Shown here: piece by piece, positions 25,873-35,253 of the stretch | Layout: each line of letters begins with the position of its first letter | How positions within the stretch are numbered: the first letter of the stretch is position 1 | NCBI GenBank assembly: GCA_012960475.1 | Contig: DUBE01000030.1 | Coordinates: forward strand, 49,930 to 113,929 | Direction of reading: 5' to 3' | From: Planctomycetota bacterium | GTDB lineage: Bacteria > Planctomycetota > UBA1135 > GCA-002686595 | Length of the DNA stretch: 64,000 bases | The notes under the pieces: model-generated | Seen by the model: the letters and a program-made list of their open reading frames with translations, nothing else | Told to the model about the DNA's origin: nothing | Database searches by the model: none | Translations under genes and position numbers: made by a program

Positions 25873-26050
25873 ACAGAGATACCTCCCCATCGATGCTACC
25901 CCAAGACGCGGGCCCCCGCAGCCGAGGAATCATCCAGTGCCCGCCGCATCCCGGCCCATGCGCCTCACACGCCAACCGAAGCCAAGTCAGACTGCATTTC
26001 CCATCCTGGGGCGAATCCCTGAGGTGGGCCTCATGGCTCGGAACCGGTGG

Positions 26051-26056
26051 TAGGGT
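26051..26056 (+). promoter_or_regulatory. Candidate -10 element of the haemolysin III gene
   Basis: TAGGGT, preceded by GG, 8 nt before the ATG at 26065. It would place the transcription start at or next to the start codon. Confidence 0.35.
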
Positions 26057-26064
26057 TGAACAAT

Positions 26065-26706
26065 ATGGCAGGTCCCGCTCGCTCTACTGAAGAGACGTTC
26101 AATTCCCTATCCCACGGGCTAGGGGCCTTGCTCAGTGCTGTTGGGCTGCCGCTGCTACTGATGCAAGCGGCCAAGAGTGGTAACCCCTTGCACATGGTTG
26201 CTTGTGCTGTTTTTGGTGCCACCATGTTCGCCACCCTTGGGGCTTCCGCTCTGTACCACGGAACGGCTCATCCCGAGCGCAAGAAGAACCTGCGTATCCT
26301 TGATCACGCCACGATCTTCACCTTGATCGCTGGTGGCTATACGCCCTTCTGCCTGATGAGCATACCTGGAGCCTTGGGCATGAGCCTGCTCGGAATCGTC
26401 TGGACCTGCGCTGTCTTTGGCGTGCTGCTCAAGGTGTTCCATACCGGAAGATATGAGCGCCTGTCACTGATGATGTATCTGGGTATGGGATGGATGAGCC
26501 TGGTGGCCATCGGCCCCATGTGGGAGAACATGCTGGCGGCCCCCCTTGCTCTCCTGATCATTGCGGGTCTGCTCTTCACCCTCGGAGTTGTCTTCTACTA
26601 CAACGATCACCGTCGCGGATTCCACCTGATCTGGCACATGCTGGTGCTCTGTGGTTGCGCCTGCCTGTATGGGGCGGTTCTGCTTGAGATTCCAGTACCG
26701 GCCTGA
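26065..26706 (+). CDS. Haemolysin III / PAQR-type seven-helix membrane protein
   Basis: 213 residues with seven membrane helices. Family motifs are visible: ETFNSLSHGLGALLS at the N-terminus, GASALYHG at the end of helix 2, ILDHATIFTLIAGGYTPF in helix 3, and FHLIWHMLVLCGC in helix 7. The Asp and His residues in these segments are the metal site of the PAQR/CREST superfamily. In bacteria (TrhA/YqfA) the role lies in membrane lipid or fluidity balance; pore formation is doubtful. ATG 26065 is preferred over GTG 26047 because the shorter form begins just before the conserved segment. No operon partners. Confidence 0.9.
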   Translation: MAGPARSTEETFNSLSHGLGALLSAVGLPLLLMQAAKSGNPLHMVACAVFGATMFATLGASALYHGTAHPERKKNLRILDHATIFTLIAGGYTPFCLMSIPGALGMSLLGIVWTCAVFGVLLKVFHTGRYERLSLMMYLGMGWMSLVAIGPMWENMLAAPLALLIIAGLLFTLGVVFYYNDHRRGFHLIWHMLVLCGCACLYGAVLLEIPVPA

Positions 26707-26768
26707 AAGGACCAAACGGAATACGGACCTGGACGCGTCTTCGAGCCAAGATGCCCGCTGATAAAGGC

Positions 26769-26774
26769 TAGAGT
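26769..26774 (+). promoter_or_regulatory. Candidate -10 element, leaderless spacing
   Basis: TAGAGT preceded by AGGC and followed by GGCCCT and then directly the ATG at 26781. The same GGCCCT spacer separates TATTCT from the SDR start at 47988. Confidence 0.45.
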
Positions 26775-26780
26775 GGCCCT

Positions 26781-27464
26781 ATGCATCAACCCGTCCGTCA
26801 ACGGTGGGCACCCCCACTGCGCTTCTCACTTGCTCTTGGCATTCTGATTACCATCGGTGGAGCCCTGCCTCGGGCAAAAAACCCACAGAACAACGAGCCC
26901 CCCTTGACCGTTCGCGTCAAGGGCCTGGGCGCAGAGCGTACAGTGACAATGGGTGCGCCTTTTGAACTGAAACTCGACGGCAAGACTCACTTGGTCACCC
27001 TCGAACTCTTGCCAACACGCCGACTGTGTGTGCCAGATGCCTGCTTCGAATACCCGAGCCAGTTCACCTTTGAATTTGACCCGAGTGGAGGCTCAAAAAT
27101 ATGGACTCTGTCGGGAAATGACCTGAAAGTAATTGTGCAATCCAATTCCGTCTCCGTCTCCTTCGAGGAATTCGCCCAAAGCCTGGCGAGCAACCTGGCG
27201 GCCGCCGGAGACGGTACTATTGAATGGGAACAAGCTCCACCTCTGAGCGTCAGTGGCCTCAATATCGCAGGAAGACGCATGATCATTCCATGGGGCAAGG
27301 TGGAATTCCGGAACAACGTCTACGCCTTGCTGACCCGCAAGAAAGGCAAGCAGGCAAGAACTTTCATCATGCTGCAGGAGGTATGTGATCACGACGAAGA
27401 GACCTCCCAAGAGGTGCTCGACTGCCTCAAGTTGCTGGGAGAATCCCTCAGCCCCGAAGATTGA
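26781..27464 (+). CDS. Exported protein of unknown function
   Basis: 227 residues and not recognised. A basic start is followed by a hydrophobic segment (FSLALGILITIGGALP) that reads as a signal peptide. The mature part is beta-rich and contains two cysteines in RRLCVPDACFEYP, likely a disulfide, and two more near the C-terminus in EVCDHDEETSQEVLDCLKLL. That end looks like a helix, as in proteins that measure or bind small ligands. No catalytic motif. It is monocistronic, convergent with the cytochrome gene, and the hairpin at 27496-27528 lies after it. Confidence 0.55.
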   Translation: MHQPVRQRWAPPLRFSLALGILITIGGALPRAKNPQNNEPPLTVRVKGLGAERTVTMGAPFELKLDGKTHLVTLELLPTRRLCVPDACFEYPSQFTFEFDPSGGSKIWTLSGNDLKVIVQSNSVSVSFEEFAQSLASNLAAAGDGTIEWEQAPPLSVSGLNIAGRRMIIPWGKVEFRNNVYALLTRKKGKQARTFIMLQEVCDHDEETSQEVLDCLKLLGESLSPED

Positions 27465-27495
27465 GCCAGCGAGCGTCAAGGCAACCTGCGAAAAA

Positions 27496-27528
27496 GCGGC
27501 GCCCCGACCATCACAATCGGGGCGCCGC
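27496..27528 (-). terminator. Intrinsic terminator of the MauG/beta-helix gene
   Basis: A perfect 12-bp stem: GCGGCGCCCCGA (27496-27507) pairs with TCGGGGCGCCGC (27517-27528) around a 9-nt loop. On the minus strand it is followed by TTTTT (complement of 27491-27495), so it fits a terminator for the minus-strand gene ending at 27556. It lies between convergent genes and may act in both directions. Confidence 0.75.
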
Positions 27529-27555
27529 ACCCAAGGAGACTCAATTACTATCGAG

Positions 27556-30500
27556 TCAATTTCCGAGTACCGCGTGGGAACCCATGTCAGGAGCCGAACC
27601 GTCAGAATCGCTGCCGAGGGCGGGGTCACCAGAGTCAATTGCCGGGGAGCCGCCCTGCACCGAGTGGTTGCCATTGAAGGGATCGACGAAAAGCGGATCC
27701 GCTTGAAGGGGAATGCCAGCGCTGATATCAAAGTTATCGAAGTCAACGATCGAGAAAGCAACCTGACCAAGAACAGCTTGACGCCCTGCGTTGACGATGC
27801 CCTGGTTGAATCCGCCACCCCACAGGATCGAGGTGTTGAGGAAAACCTCAGTATTGTTGCTCAGGTAGACCTCGGCGCCAAGGTTTGAGGCCATGGTCGC
27901 CCTGGTCGCAGTCAAGCGACCACCATTCAGGCAGATGCCACCGCCATTGCCAGCTGCGCTGTTGTTGGTGACCTTTGAACCCACCAGTTCCAGCTGCGCC
28001 GAATTCATACAGTGCACACCACCGCCGTTGGAGAGGGCCGTGTTAGCAATCACGCGTGTCTGGTTAAGCAGCAGATTGCCCCCATCCATCAAGATGCCGC
28101 CACCGTTGTCCGCGCTGTTGCCAAAGACCAGGCAGGAGTTCAAAGTCACGTCAGCAGAGTTGTAAACCCGTAGGCCACCGCCACCCTGAGTGGAGGTGTT
28201 ACCCACCAAGATCGAAGCCGAGACAGTCGCACTGCCTCCTTCAACACCGATGCCGCCGGCACCATTCGTAGAGGAGTTGTTCTCGATCTGGCAACCCATC
28301 AGGATCACCTCCGAGCTGTTTCGCACAGCCACGCCACCGGCTAGATCCCCTTGGTTGTCGCGCAGGACGCAACTCTGAAGGGTGACACTGCAATTGTCAG
28401 TCACCAGGACTCCACCGGCTACGCCGGATCCGCCGCGGATTTCAATGCCTTCCACCACGCTGCCAGCACTCATGCTGCCCGCAAAGGACAGGACCGGACC
28501 GTTGCCCGAACCTTGCAAGACCGCAGCCCCACTGGAACGCAGGTGCAGCTGATAGCCGCTGATGTTGGCATCGCCCGTGTGCACGCCGGGTGCAAGGGTC
28601 AAGGTCACTGCCTCGCCGGGAGCCGTGTGAGCTGCGGCACAAGCAGCCGCCTCTCCAATCGAATGGAAGGGATACTGCGCAGAACCGTTAGCAAAGGCAT
28701 TTGTCGCCTGACTATCGATGTGAATCACATCCGCCTCGGCACTGGTATCCAGCACCTGGAATTCAATGTCATCAAGGACCATGTCGCTGTAGGCGGGATC
28801 ACCGCTGATCGCGCTACCGAAGACCAGGGAGGCCACTTGATCACCATCAATAAGACCATCCTGGTTACCGATCAGGACAATCTCCTGGGGGTGGAACCAG
28901 TCGTCTTCCATGAAGATCAGGGAACTGGGAGGTGTACCAAATGTAAGTGCCGAGCTGTCGGTCACCGAATAGGGGATCATGACAGGGTGCTGAGGCGCTT
29001 TGGCCAAGGAAACCCGCACCACACGCACGGAATCCAGGGGGAAACCCCCCAGACCACAACCCAAGAGGCCGTCTTCCTCGATCTCATTCGCCGGCCCCGC
29101 CAGGGGACCTTCGATGGTACCAATGGTCACTGTGATGCCGGCGTCAAGCCCATCGATGAACGCGTCGATTGAAGGTCCACCGTTGATGCCCGTTGCTGGC
29201 AACTCGATCATCTCCAAGACACCCTCGCCGTTGCCACTGTCGGCTACCGCTTGCTCGTTGCCGACCACGCCAACCTTGAGGGGCAATGAGGGGTGACTGA
29301 AGGGACCGGACGAGTTTTTCACCCTTGGATCCGTCAGACCATTGCGCAAGAACGCGACCAGGTCCGCCTGAGCCGCAGCCTTGCCGCGCAGGCCGCCAAC
29401 ACCGATCACTTCAGGGTCCAGGTCGTCGATGTTCTCATGGAAGAAGTCGGAGCCACGGGCATAGAACTGCACCACCTGCTCAAGCGTCGCCATGGAGCCG
29501 TTGTGCATGTAGGGACCGGTCAAGGCGATGTTCCGCAAAGTAGGGGCACGGAAGGTGCCATTGACTGCACTCCGCTCACCACTCTGAACCGCTTGGGCCA
29601 GGTCCAGGTGCTGCACCGTGGGATCACCGGCCTTGAGGCGTTCGGTGATTGACTTGGGTCCGAAGGGGCCGACTCCGCCGCCGCCCAGGTCATCCTGAGT
29701 CGGGCGAACACCAATGTTGTAGTAGCCATCGTCATAGACCGCATCGGACATGGCTTCGGGCATGATCAGCGCACCGACCTGGGTACCGTTGATCAGGACC
29801 GGGTAGCCGCCAGCAGGGGTGCCCGCGCCAAAGACAATCTCGCCCTCAATGAAAAGCTTCACGCCGCAGAATCCACTGCCGGTAACGTCGCCCATCACCA
29901 GGACCTCGACTCCGAACTCTGAAGGGGGTTCCGGCTCGATCGGGTCAATTGGACCCGTGGGAGTGCCCGGACCACCGTTCAGATGGACCTCAAATTCAGC
30001 GATGTTGCAGCCGCCGCCGCCGGGAATGGATCCCTGGGCAATAATCTGGCCGGTGTCCGGACGGAAGATCTCGATCTGCATGCCGCGCGGATCGAAGTCA
30101 ATGTGCCAGACCTCGTCATGACCTTCCATATGCGGGTTGGTCGGGGCTGGAACCGTTGAAAGCACCAGGGCAGCACCCTGGCCGCCGTTCTCCATGCCCA
30201 TGCGCTCGACTGCGGCGCCAGCGCCTTCCAAGGGGTCCACGATGTTTGACCATGTACCACCAGCAAATTCGCTGCCCCCGTGGCAGCCAAAGCAGGCCGC
30301 ACCGCCGGAATTGAAGCGGGAAAGGCCACGCTTTTCCTGCTCGTTCAAGGCGTTCACGTCGCCAGCCTCGAACAAGTCCCAAGGCGTCTGGTCCGAAACC
30401 AGTTGGGTCTCGTAACAGAGGATCGCAAGACCCCAGTAGAGGGAGAAGTTGTTCTCCATGTGGGTGTATCCGTCCACGCTTGCTGCTCCAGCAGTCCACT

Positions 30501-31581
30501 GGTCGAGGAACGCAGCCTCGATCAGGTCTGAGTAGGTGGTGCCGGAAATCAGGCCCCGGTGGGGACTGTCGGAAAGGGAACCCAAGTGCATGTCCTCGGG
30601 GTCCACCATTTGATCTGCCAGGGGAGCAAGTGAGAGCATCTTGCGACCCAGTTGCTTGAAATCGCGCCCGGCCCAGGCCATCTCAGTACCGGAAAGGGGC
30701 GGCCCCACGGCCTGGCTGGCCAGGGAAGCATGGTCGATACTGATCTGCACCCACTGGAGAGAGCCACTCGAGTCCATCTCAAGAACCTGTGCGCCCGTAT
30801 CGCGGTCGCCCCAGACGCTCACGCCATTGAAGTTGAAGTCCGCACGGCCATCCCAGAACTGTCGGTGATTGAAGACAGCATTGATCACGGTAGGAGCCTG
30901 GCGGCCTGTGACTTGGGTTACATTGACCCCGCCTACGCTGAAGGTGCTGCTGATCTGCACTTCCCCTTCGTCCTCGCTCTCTCCCAGGACAATGTTCTGG
31001 AAGAGGCGCTTCATCACACCCGCAGTCCCCATCACATCATCGACGCTCTGGATCACATCGGATCCGGCGTCTGACGGGTTCGCCAGCTGGTGGAAAGGGT
31101 AATCGAGAGCTTCCGTGGTGTAATTTGCTCCGCCGGCTCCGGAGTGCATCAACGAGTAACCTCCATCGCGCCCGGGACTCAACTGCCCCTTGATGCGATT
31201 GTCGCTCCCCGCGTGGAAGTGACAGGAGGCACAGGCGGTTTGGCCATCAGAGCCAGCCTGGATGTCCCAGAAAAGCGCTTTGCCCAGCCGCACGGCCGCG
31301 TCAAAGTCCCCCACAAACTCGCCCAGATTGCTGGGCATGGGCACCTCGATGTCCCCCAGGGGCACTTCGAGGGTCCCTGGGCCGACCTTGCCACCTGTAG
31401 CTGCACCGCCACCTGCACCCAGCCCGGGAGGGGCCGTGCGTGTACCGCCGCCCCCTTGAAGGGCAAGGGCATCGGGCAGCGTGAAAGTGGTCACGGCCAG
31501 GAAAGAACAAGCGAGAAAGCTCTTGCCCAGGATGGAAGAGAACCCGCGTGAATTTCGATCGAAGGAGGAGGGGAGAGTCAT
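27556..31581 (-). CDS. MauG-like di-haem cytochrome fused to a parallel beta-helix domain
   Basis: 1341 residues from ATG 31581, with a signal peptide. Two haem motifs are present: CASCH at 117-121 and CFGCH at 430-434. The later LRNIALTGPYMHNGSM segment is typical of the cytochrome c peroxidase/MauG family and would supply the distal ligand region. Residues about 85-760 therefore form an extracytoplasmic di-haem enzyme. A short acidic linker domain (Calx-beta-like) follows. From about residue 950 the chain is a right-handed beta-helix with at least six repeats of GGG..V.NS.......C...NNS, ending in DSGDPALGSDSD. The family normally has no such extension. A structural or surface-bound redox role is inferred. 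Confidence 0.8.
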   Translation of the reverse strand: MTLPSSFDRNSRGFSSILGKSFLACSFLAVTTFTLPDALALQGGGGTRTAPPGLGAGGGAATGGKVGPGTLEVPLGDIEVPMPSNLGEFVGDFDAAVRLGKALFWDIQAGSDGQTACASCHFHAGSDNRIKGQLSPGRDGGYSLMHSGAGGANYTTEALDYPFHQLANPSDAGSDVIQSVDDVMGTAGVMKRLFQNIVLGESEDEGEVQISSTFSVGGVNVTQVTGRQAPTVINAVFNHRQFWDGRADFNFNGVSVWGDRDTGAQVLEMDSSGSLQWVQISIDHASLASQAVGPPLSGTEMAWAGRDFKQLGRKMLSLAPLADQMVDPEDMHLGSLSDSPHRGLISGTTYSDLIEAAFLDQWTAGAASVDGYTHMENNFSLYWGLAILCYETQLVSDQTPWDLFEAGDVNALNEQEKRGLSRFNSGGAACFGCHGGSEFAGGTWSNIVDPLEGAGAAVERMGMENGGQGAALVLSTVPAPTNPHMEGHDEVWHIDFDPRGMQIEIFRPDTGQIIAQGSIPGGGGCNIAEFEVHLNGGPGTPTGPIDPIEPEPPSEFGVEVLVMGDVTGSGFCGVKLFIEGEIVFGAGTPAGGYPVLINGTQVGALIMPEAMSDAVYDDGYYNIGVRPTQDDLGGGGVGPFGPKSITERLKAGDPTVQHLDLAQAVQSGERSAVNGTFRAPTLRNIALTGPYMHNGSMATLEQVVQFYARGSDFFHENIDDLDPEVIGVGGLRGKAAAQADLVAFLRNGLTDPRVKNSSGPFSHPSLPLKVGVVGNEQAVADSGNGEGVLEMIELPATGINGGPSIDAFIDGLDAGITVTIGTIEGPLAGPANEIEEDGLLGCGLGGFPLDSVRVVRVSLAKAPQHPVMIPYSVTDSSALTFGTPPSSLIFMEDDWFHPQEIVLIGNQDGLIDGDQVASLVFGSAISGDPAYSDMVLDDIEFQVLDTSAEADVIHIDSQATNAFANGSAQYPFHSIGEAAACAAAHTAPGEAVTLTLAPGVHTGDANISGYQLHLRSSGAAVLQGSGNGPVLSFAGSMSAGSVVEGIEIRGGSGVAGGVLVTDNCSVTLQSCVLRDNQGDLAGGVAVRNSSEVILMGCQIENNSSTNGAGGIGVEGGSATVSASILVGNTSTQGGGGLRVYNSADVTLNSCLVFGNSADNGGGILMDGGNLLLNQTRVIANTALSNGGGVHCMNSAQLELVGSKVTNNSAAGNGGGICLNGGRLTATRATMASNLGAEVYLSNNTEVFLNTSILWGGGFNQGIVNAGRQAVLGQVAFSIVDFDNFDISAGIPLQADPLFVDPFNGNHSVQGGSPAIDSGDPALGSDSDGSAPDMGSHAVLGN

Positions 31582-32041
31582 TTGAATAGCTTCTGTAGAA
31601 GATGTGGTTGCAACCCGCAGCCATGGGGATCGTTGGTCCACACGGAATCCGCACGAACAGATCCGATGATGACGCAAACTCAGAATCAGGAGATGCACCA
31701 GGGGTTGGACCGTTCGTTCGGGGGGTTCTATTCAGAGACACCTGCGCTGGGTTGGTCCACAGAACGCAAATCAGAGCCCCGCAGGACGACTCATAACTGA
31801 GCACTTCTGCTCCATGACCGAACGGTAAGCCTCACCATGAGCCACTGCTCGCGCGTCGCGCCTGTTGAAGTTGTTTCCTCTCGAGATGGGACACCTGAAT
31901 ATCGACCTGCCCCTGCTGCACCATTAGGAGACAAGATTGGCCGCGCACGTCAGACCTCGTTCACTCCATGTACTTCCCTTCAAGCCCACCCCAAGAAAAG
32001 GCGCACAGAACGCACACGGCACTATTCTGAGAGGGAAGAAC
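31582..32041. other. Intergenic region upstream of the cytochrome gene
   Basis: 460 bp between the cytochrome start and the end of pntB. A GCTATTC element ends 2 nt before the cytochrome ATG, and TTGCAA lies 19 nt before its TATTCA hexamer. The short frames inside are not protein-like. No hairpin terminator is visible after pntB. Confidence 0.3.
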
Positions 32042-33490
32042 CTAGAGTTCCTTGACCGATGCCAGCAACTCGACGATCTTCTTCTTGCCATCACCGAAGA
32101 GCATCATGGTGCTGGTGCGGTAGAACAGGTCGTTGTCCACCCCTGCGTACCCCGGTGACAAGGAGCGCTTGACTATGATTGTGGTGCGAGCATTCTCCAC
32201 ATCGAGAATGGGCATGCCCCCGAGCGGGCCGCCAGGATCCGTGTGTGCCGCGGGGTTGATCGTGTCGTTGGCCCCTACGATCAAGGCCACGTCGCATTCT
32301 GAGAAGGCGCTGTTGATGTCATCAAGTGCATAGAGCTTGTCATAGGGCACATTGGCCTCGGCCAGGAGGACATTCATGTGCCCGGGCATGCGCCCCGCCA
32401 CGGGGTGGATCGCATAGCGCACATCCGTGCCCTTGGCCTCCAACTCCTCGGCCAACTCACGCACCGCGTGCTGGGCCTGGCTGACGGCCATGCCATAGCC
32501 TGGCACTATGATCACCAACCGCGCACCGTCAAAAGCCAAAGCGGCCTCGTCAGCTTCATAGCCCCGGACGCTTCGTTTTTCATCGGAACTGGAGCTCGCG
32601 GCGGAAGACGCACCATAGGCCTTGAACATCACATCGAGGAACGAGCGGTTCATGGCCTTGCACATGATCGCGGTCAAGATCAGACCGGCAGCGCCAACAA
32701 GAGCACCAGAGATGATCAGCGCGTTGTTGTTGACCACGAAACCCGTGGCAGTGGCGGCCAGACCTGAAAGGGAGTTCAAGAAGCTGATCACCACCGGCAT
32801 GTCCGCGCCTCCGATTGGCGCCACAAAAATCACCCCAAGCAAGGCCGAAGACCCGATCAATAGACTGATCCAAAGCACCTGGGTCGGATCCTTGAGCAAC
32901 ATGCCGCTCGAAACAACCGCCACTGCCAGCAAGGCGGCCTTGAGCAGGTTGACCCCGCCAAAGGACAGGCTCCAACTCCACTTGCCCGCCAGCTTGAGCA
33001 TGGCCACGACCGAACCGGTCAGGGTCACCCAACCGATCAGAGACGTTGCTCCCACCGCCACCACCAGCACCGTGCGCCAGAGATGATAGTCACCTACCGC
33101 TTCCAACTTGTCCCAGATGAGAATCTCTGGCCCCAGGCGCAACAACTCAGACAGCCCCACCAAAGCCGATGCAGCACCGCCAAAGCCGTTCAGCAATGCC
33201 ACCATCTCTGGCATGCCCGTCATCTCAACCCGCTTGGCCATCACTGCGCCAACCAGAGCTCCAGCGGCCAGCCCGATGACAACCCAACCCCACTGCGTCG
33301 GTTGGCTTCCGTCAGGACCGCCCCGCTGGATCATGATCACGGTTACGACCACGGCAACCAGCATGCCAATAGCACCCAGATGGTTACCTCGCACTGCAGT
33401 GCGCGGAGACCCCAGTCCCTTGATGCCGAAAATGAACAGGGCCGCAGCTACGAGATAGCCCAACTGAAGGATGTACTCAATCGAGATCAT
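32042..33490 (-). CDS. pntB: NAD(P) transhydrogenase subunit beta
   Basis: Carries part of the proton channel and the NADPH-binding domain III of the energy-linked transhydrogenase, which makes NADPH from NADH and NADP using the proton gradient. 482 residues: eight or nine membrane helices in the first 270, then the soluble domain with VIIVPGYGMAVSQAQHAV (NADPH site), HPVAGRMPGHMNVLLAEA and VALIVGANDTINPAA. The last 30 residues (RSLSPGYAGVDN) are typical. It is the third subunit gene, overlapping pntAB by ATGA (33487-33490). Full length with all motifs. Confidence 0.97.
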   Translation of the reverse strand: MISIEYILQLGYLVAAALFIFGIKGLGSPRTAVRGNHLGAIGMLVAVVVTVIMIQRGGPDGSQPTQWGWVVIGLAAGALVGAVMAKRVEMTGMPEMVALLNGFGGAASALVGLSELLRLGPEILIWDKLEAVGDYHLWRTVLVVAVGATSLIGWVTLTGSVVAMLKLAGKWSWSLSFGGVNLLKAALLAVAVVSSGMLLKDPTQVLWISLLIGSSALLGVIFVAPIGGADMPVVISFLNSLSGLAATATGFVVNNNALIISGALVGAAGLILTAIMCKAMNRSFLDVMFKAYGASSAASSSSDEKRSVRGYEADEAALAFDGARLVIIVPGYGMAVSQAQHAVRELAEELEAKGTDVRYAIHPVAGRMPGHMNVLLAEANVPYDKLYALDDINSAFSECDVALIVGANDTINPAAHTDPGGPLGGMPILDVENARTTIIVKRSLSPGYAGVDNDLFYRTSTMMLFGDGKKKIVELLASVKEL

Positions 33491-33831
33491 GATCGGTCTT
33501 CCTTCTTCTTGAACATGGACAGCATGCGTCCGGTCACCATGAATCCGCCGACCACATTGATGGTAGCCAAGGCGAGAGCAAGGCTGCCCAGCATGACCGA
33601 GAGCGCGTCCAAGCCAAACCCACCGCTGACACTGGCTGCAGTCAAGGCACCGACTATGGTGATACCGCTGATCGCATTTGCGCCGCTCATGAGGGGCGTG
33701 TGCAAAGTGGGTGGTACTTTGCTGATCAACTCAAAGCCCAAGAAGATCGAGAGCGCCAGCACGGTTATCGCCGCTATCAGGGTCTCTGGGGAAAGGGTGG
33801 GCGGCACGGTATCCACAAGAACAGCAAGCAT
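33487..33831 (-). CDS. pntAB: NAD(P) transhydrogenase subunit alpha 2 (membrane part)
   Basis: 114 residues with three membrane helices. It corresponds to the C-terminal membrane part of E. coli PntA, as in the three-subunit enzymes of Rhodospirillum and relatives. ISKVPPTLHTPLMSGANAISGI is the signature that links domain II helices to the alpha subunit, followed by LALALATINVVGGFMVTGRML. Start ATG 33831 shares one base with the stop of pntAA, and the end overlaps pntB by 4 bp, so all three are tightly coupled. Confidence 0.96.
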   Translation of the reverse strand: MLAVLVDTVPPTLSPETLIAAITVLALSIFLGFELISKVPPTLHTPLMSGANAISGITIVGALTAASVSGGFGLDALSVMLGSLALALATINVVGGFMVTGRMLSMFKKKEDRS

Positions 33832-34958
33832 CAGTTGGTCAGGGCCTCCCGGACCCGTGTTGAGGTGATCTCGCCCCCATGGCAGACCAGGGCAGCGGCG
33901 AGGACCTCGTCCTCGCGGTCGATGAAAACAACACCCTCCTGAATGATCAGCCCCAGGAAAGCGATCAGGTTCTGAGCGTAGAGTTGACTGGTTGTAGAGC
34001 CCGCGCTGGAGGGCAAGTTACTGGGACCGAGGATAATCACCCCATTCCGGTTCACCTCCTTGTCGGGCTCGGAGAAGGCGCAATTTCCACCACTCTCAGC
34101 AGCCATGTCCACCACTACCGCGCCCGGTTTCATGCCCGCCACCACATCCTCGGGAATCAAGCGCGGTGCCCTGCGACCAGGTACCTGGGCAGTAGTGATC
34201 ACCGCATCGGCTGCTTGAATGACCTCGGCCATCAACTTGGCCTGCAGAACTTTCTGATCTTCAGTCAACTCCTTGGCGTAACCACCTTCATCCTGCATCT
34301 CGTCGCCACCCAGGTCAAACTCAATGAAACGCGCACCCAAGCTCTCGACCTGTTCCTTGGTGTCGGAACGAATATCATAGGCCTCGACTACCGCGCCCAA
34401 ACGACGTGCGGTGGCTATCGCCTGCAAACCCGCGACCCCCGCGCCCAACACAAAGACCTTGGCGGGACGCACCGTGCCTGCGGCAGTCATCATCAAGGGG
34501 AACAACTTGGGGCTGCGCGTTGCTGCCAGGAGCACAGCCTTGTAGCCCGCCACATTTGCCATGGAGGAAAGCACGTCCATCGCCTGGGCGCGACTGATGC
34601 GCGGTACCATCTCCAAGGCAAAGCCGCTGACACCGGTCTTGGCCAAGTCACCAATGACGCCCGGCGAACCCAAGGGGTTCATCATGCAGACCAACACTTG
34701 GCCCTCTCTCCATTCCGCTTGCTCGGGTGGATGCACCGCAATGACGACATCCGCTGTGCCAGCTCCGGCTTCGACCCTGGCTCCCTTGGCCAAGTAAGCC
34801 TCGTCGGTAAAACCAGAAGCAAAACCAGCACCCGGCTCGATGATGATCTCCACGCCAAGCTTCTGCAGCTTGGGCACGGCAGCGGGCACGAGGGCCACGC
34901 GAGTTTCGCCGGAACGTGTTTCCCGCAGGATTCCAACGCGGATTTGGGGATTGTCCAT
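33831..34958 (-). CDS. pntAA: NAD(P) transhydrogenase subunit alpha 1 (NAD-binding)
   Basis: 375 residues from ATG 34958; extra residues upstream are not conserved. It binds NAD(H) as domain I of the transhydrogenase. The alanine-dehydrogenase-like N-terminus has GILRETRSGETRVALVP and the EPGAGFASGF motif. The Rossmann loop is VLGAGVAGLQAIATARRLGA, followed by AYDIRSDTKEQVESLGARF. ITTAQVPGRRAPRLI and VVDMAAESGGNC are characteristic of PntA rather than alanine dehydrogenase. The first gene of a three-subunit operon, divergent from the two-component genes. Confidence 0.96.
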   Translation of the reverse strand: MDNPQIRVGILRETRSGETRVALVPAAVPKLQKLGVEIIIEPGAGFASGFTDEAYLAKGARVEAGAGTADVVIAVHPPEQAEWREGQVLVCMMNPLGSPGVIGDLAKTGVSGFALEMVPRISRAQAMDVLSSMANVAGYKAVLLAATRSPKLFPLMMTAAGTVRPAKVFVLGAGVAGLQAIATARRLGAVVEAYDIRSDTKEQVESLGARFIEFDLGGDEMQDEGGYAKELTEDQKVLQAKLMAEVIQAADAVITTAQVPGRRAPRLIPEDVVAGMKPGAVVVDMAAESGGNCAFSEPDKEVNRNGVIILGPSNLPSSAGSTTSQLYAQNLIAFLGLIIQEGVVFIDREDEVLAAALVCHGGEITSTRVREALTN

Positions 34959-35253
34959 GGGACTTTTAAAGAGGTCTGTTGGGTTCCAGGGACAGGGCTC
35001 GTGGGAGGCTCCCAACCTGCGGGAGCAGCCACTCCCCTTGGATAGGCGCCCCGATGGTGGGATGCGCAAGGACTAGGTACAAGACCGAAGCAGGCCTTCT
35101 GTGTTTGATTAGTCTGATCCCCCGACTTACCCCTATCAGATACGCAGACCGGAGAACCCTGAGCAACCCACAGCAGGCTCGAAGGAGGTCCTCCACCAAG
35201 CTATCCTGGGAGCACCGCCCCAGCAGCAACACCCCCTCTCAACGGCGAACCAA
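34959..35253. other. Divergent region between pntAA and the response regulator
   Basis: 295 bp. A GCTATCCTGGG element (TATCCT at 35202-35207) lies 46 nt before the regulator start, and TTTAAA lies near the pntAA start on the other strand. No standard -35/-10 pair and no RNA gene are seen. Confidence 0.3.
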
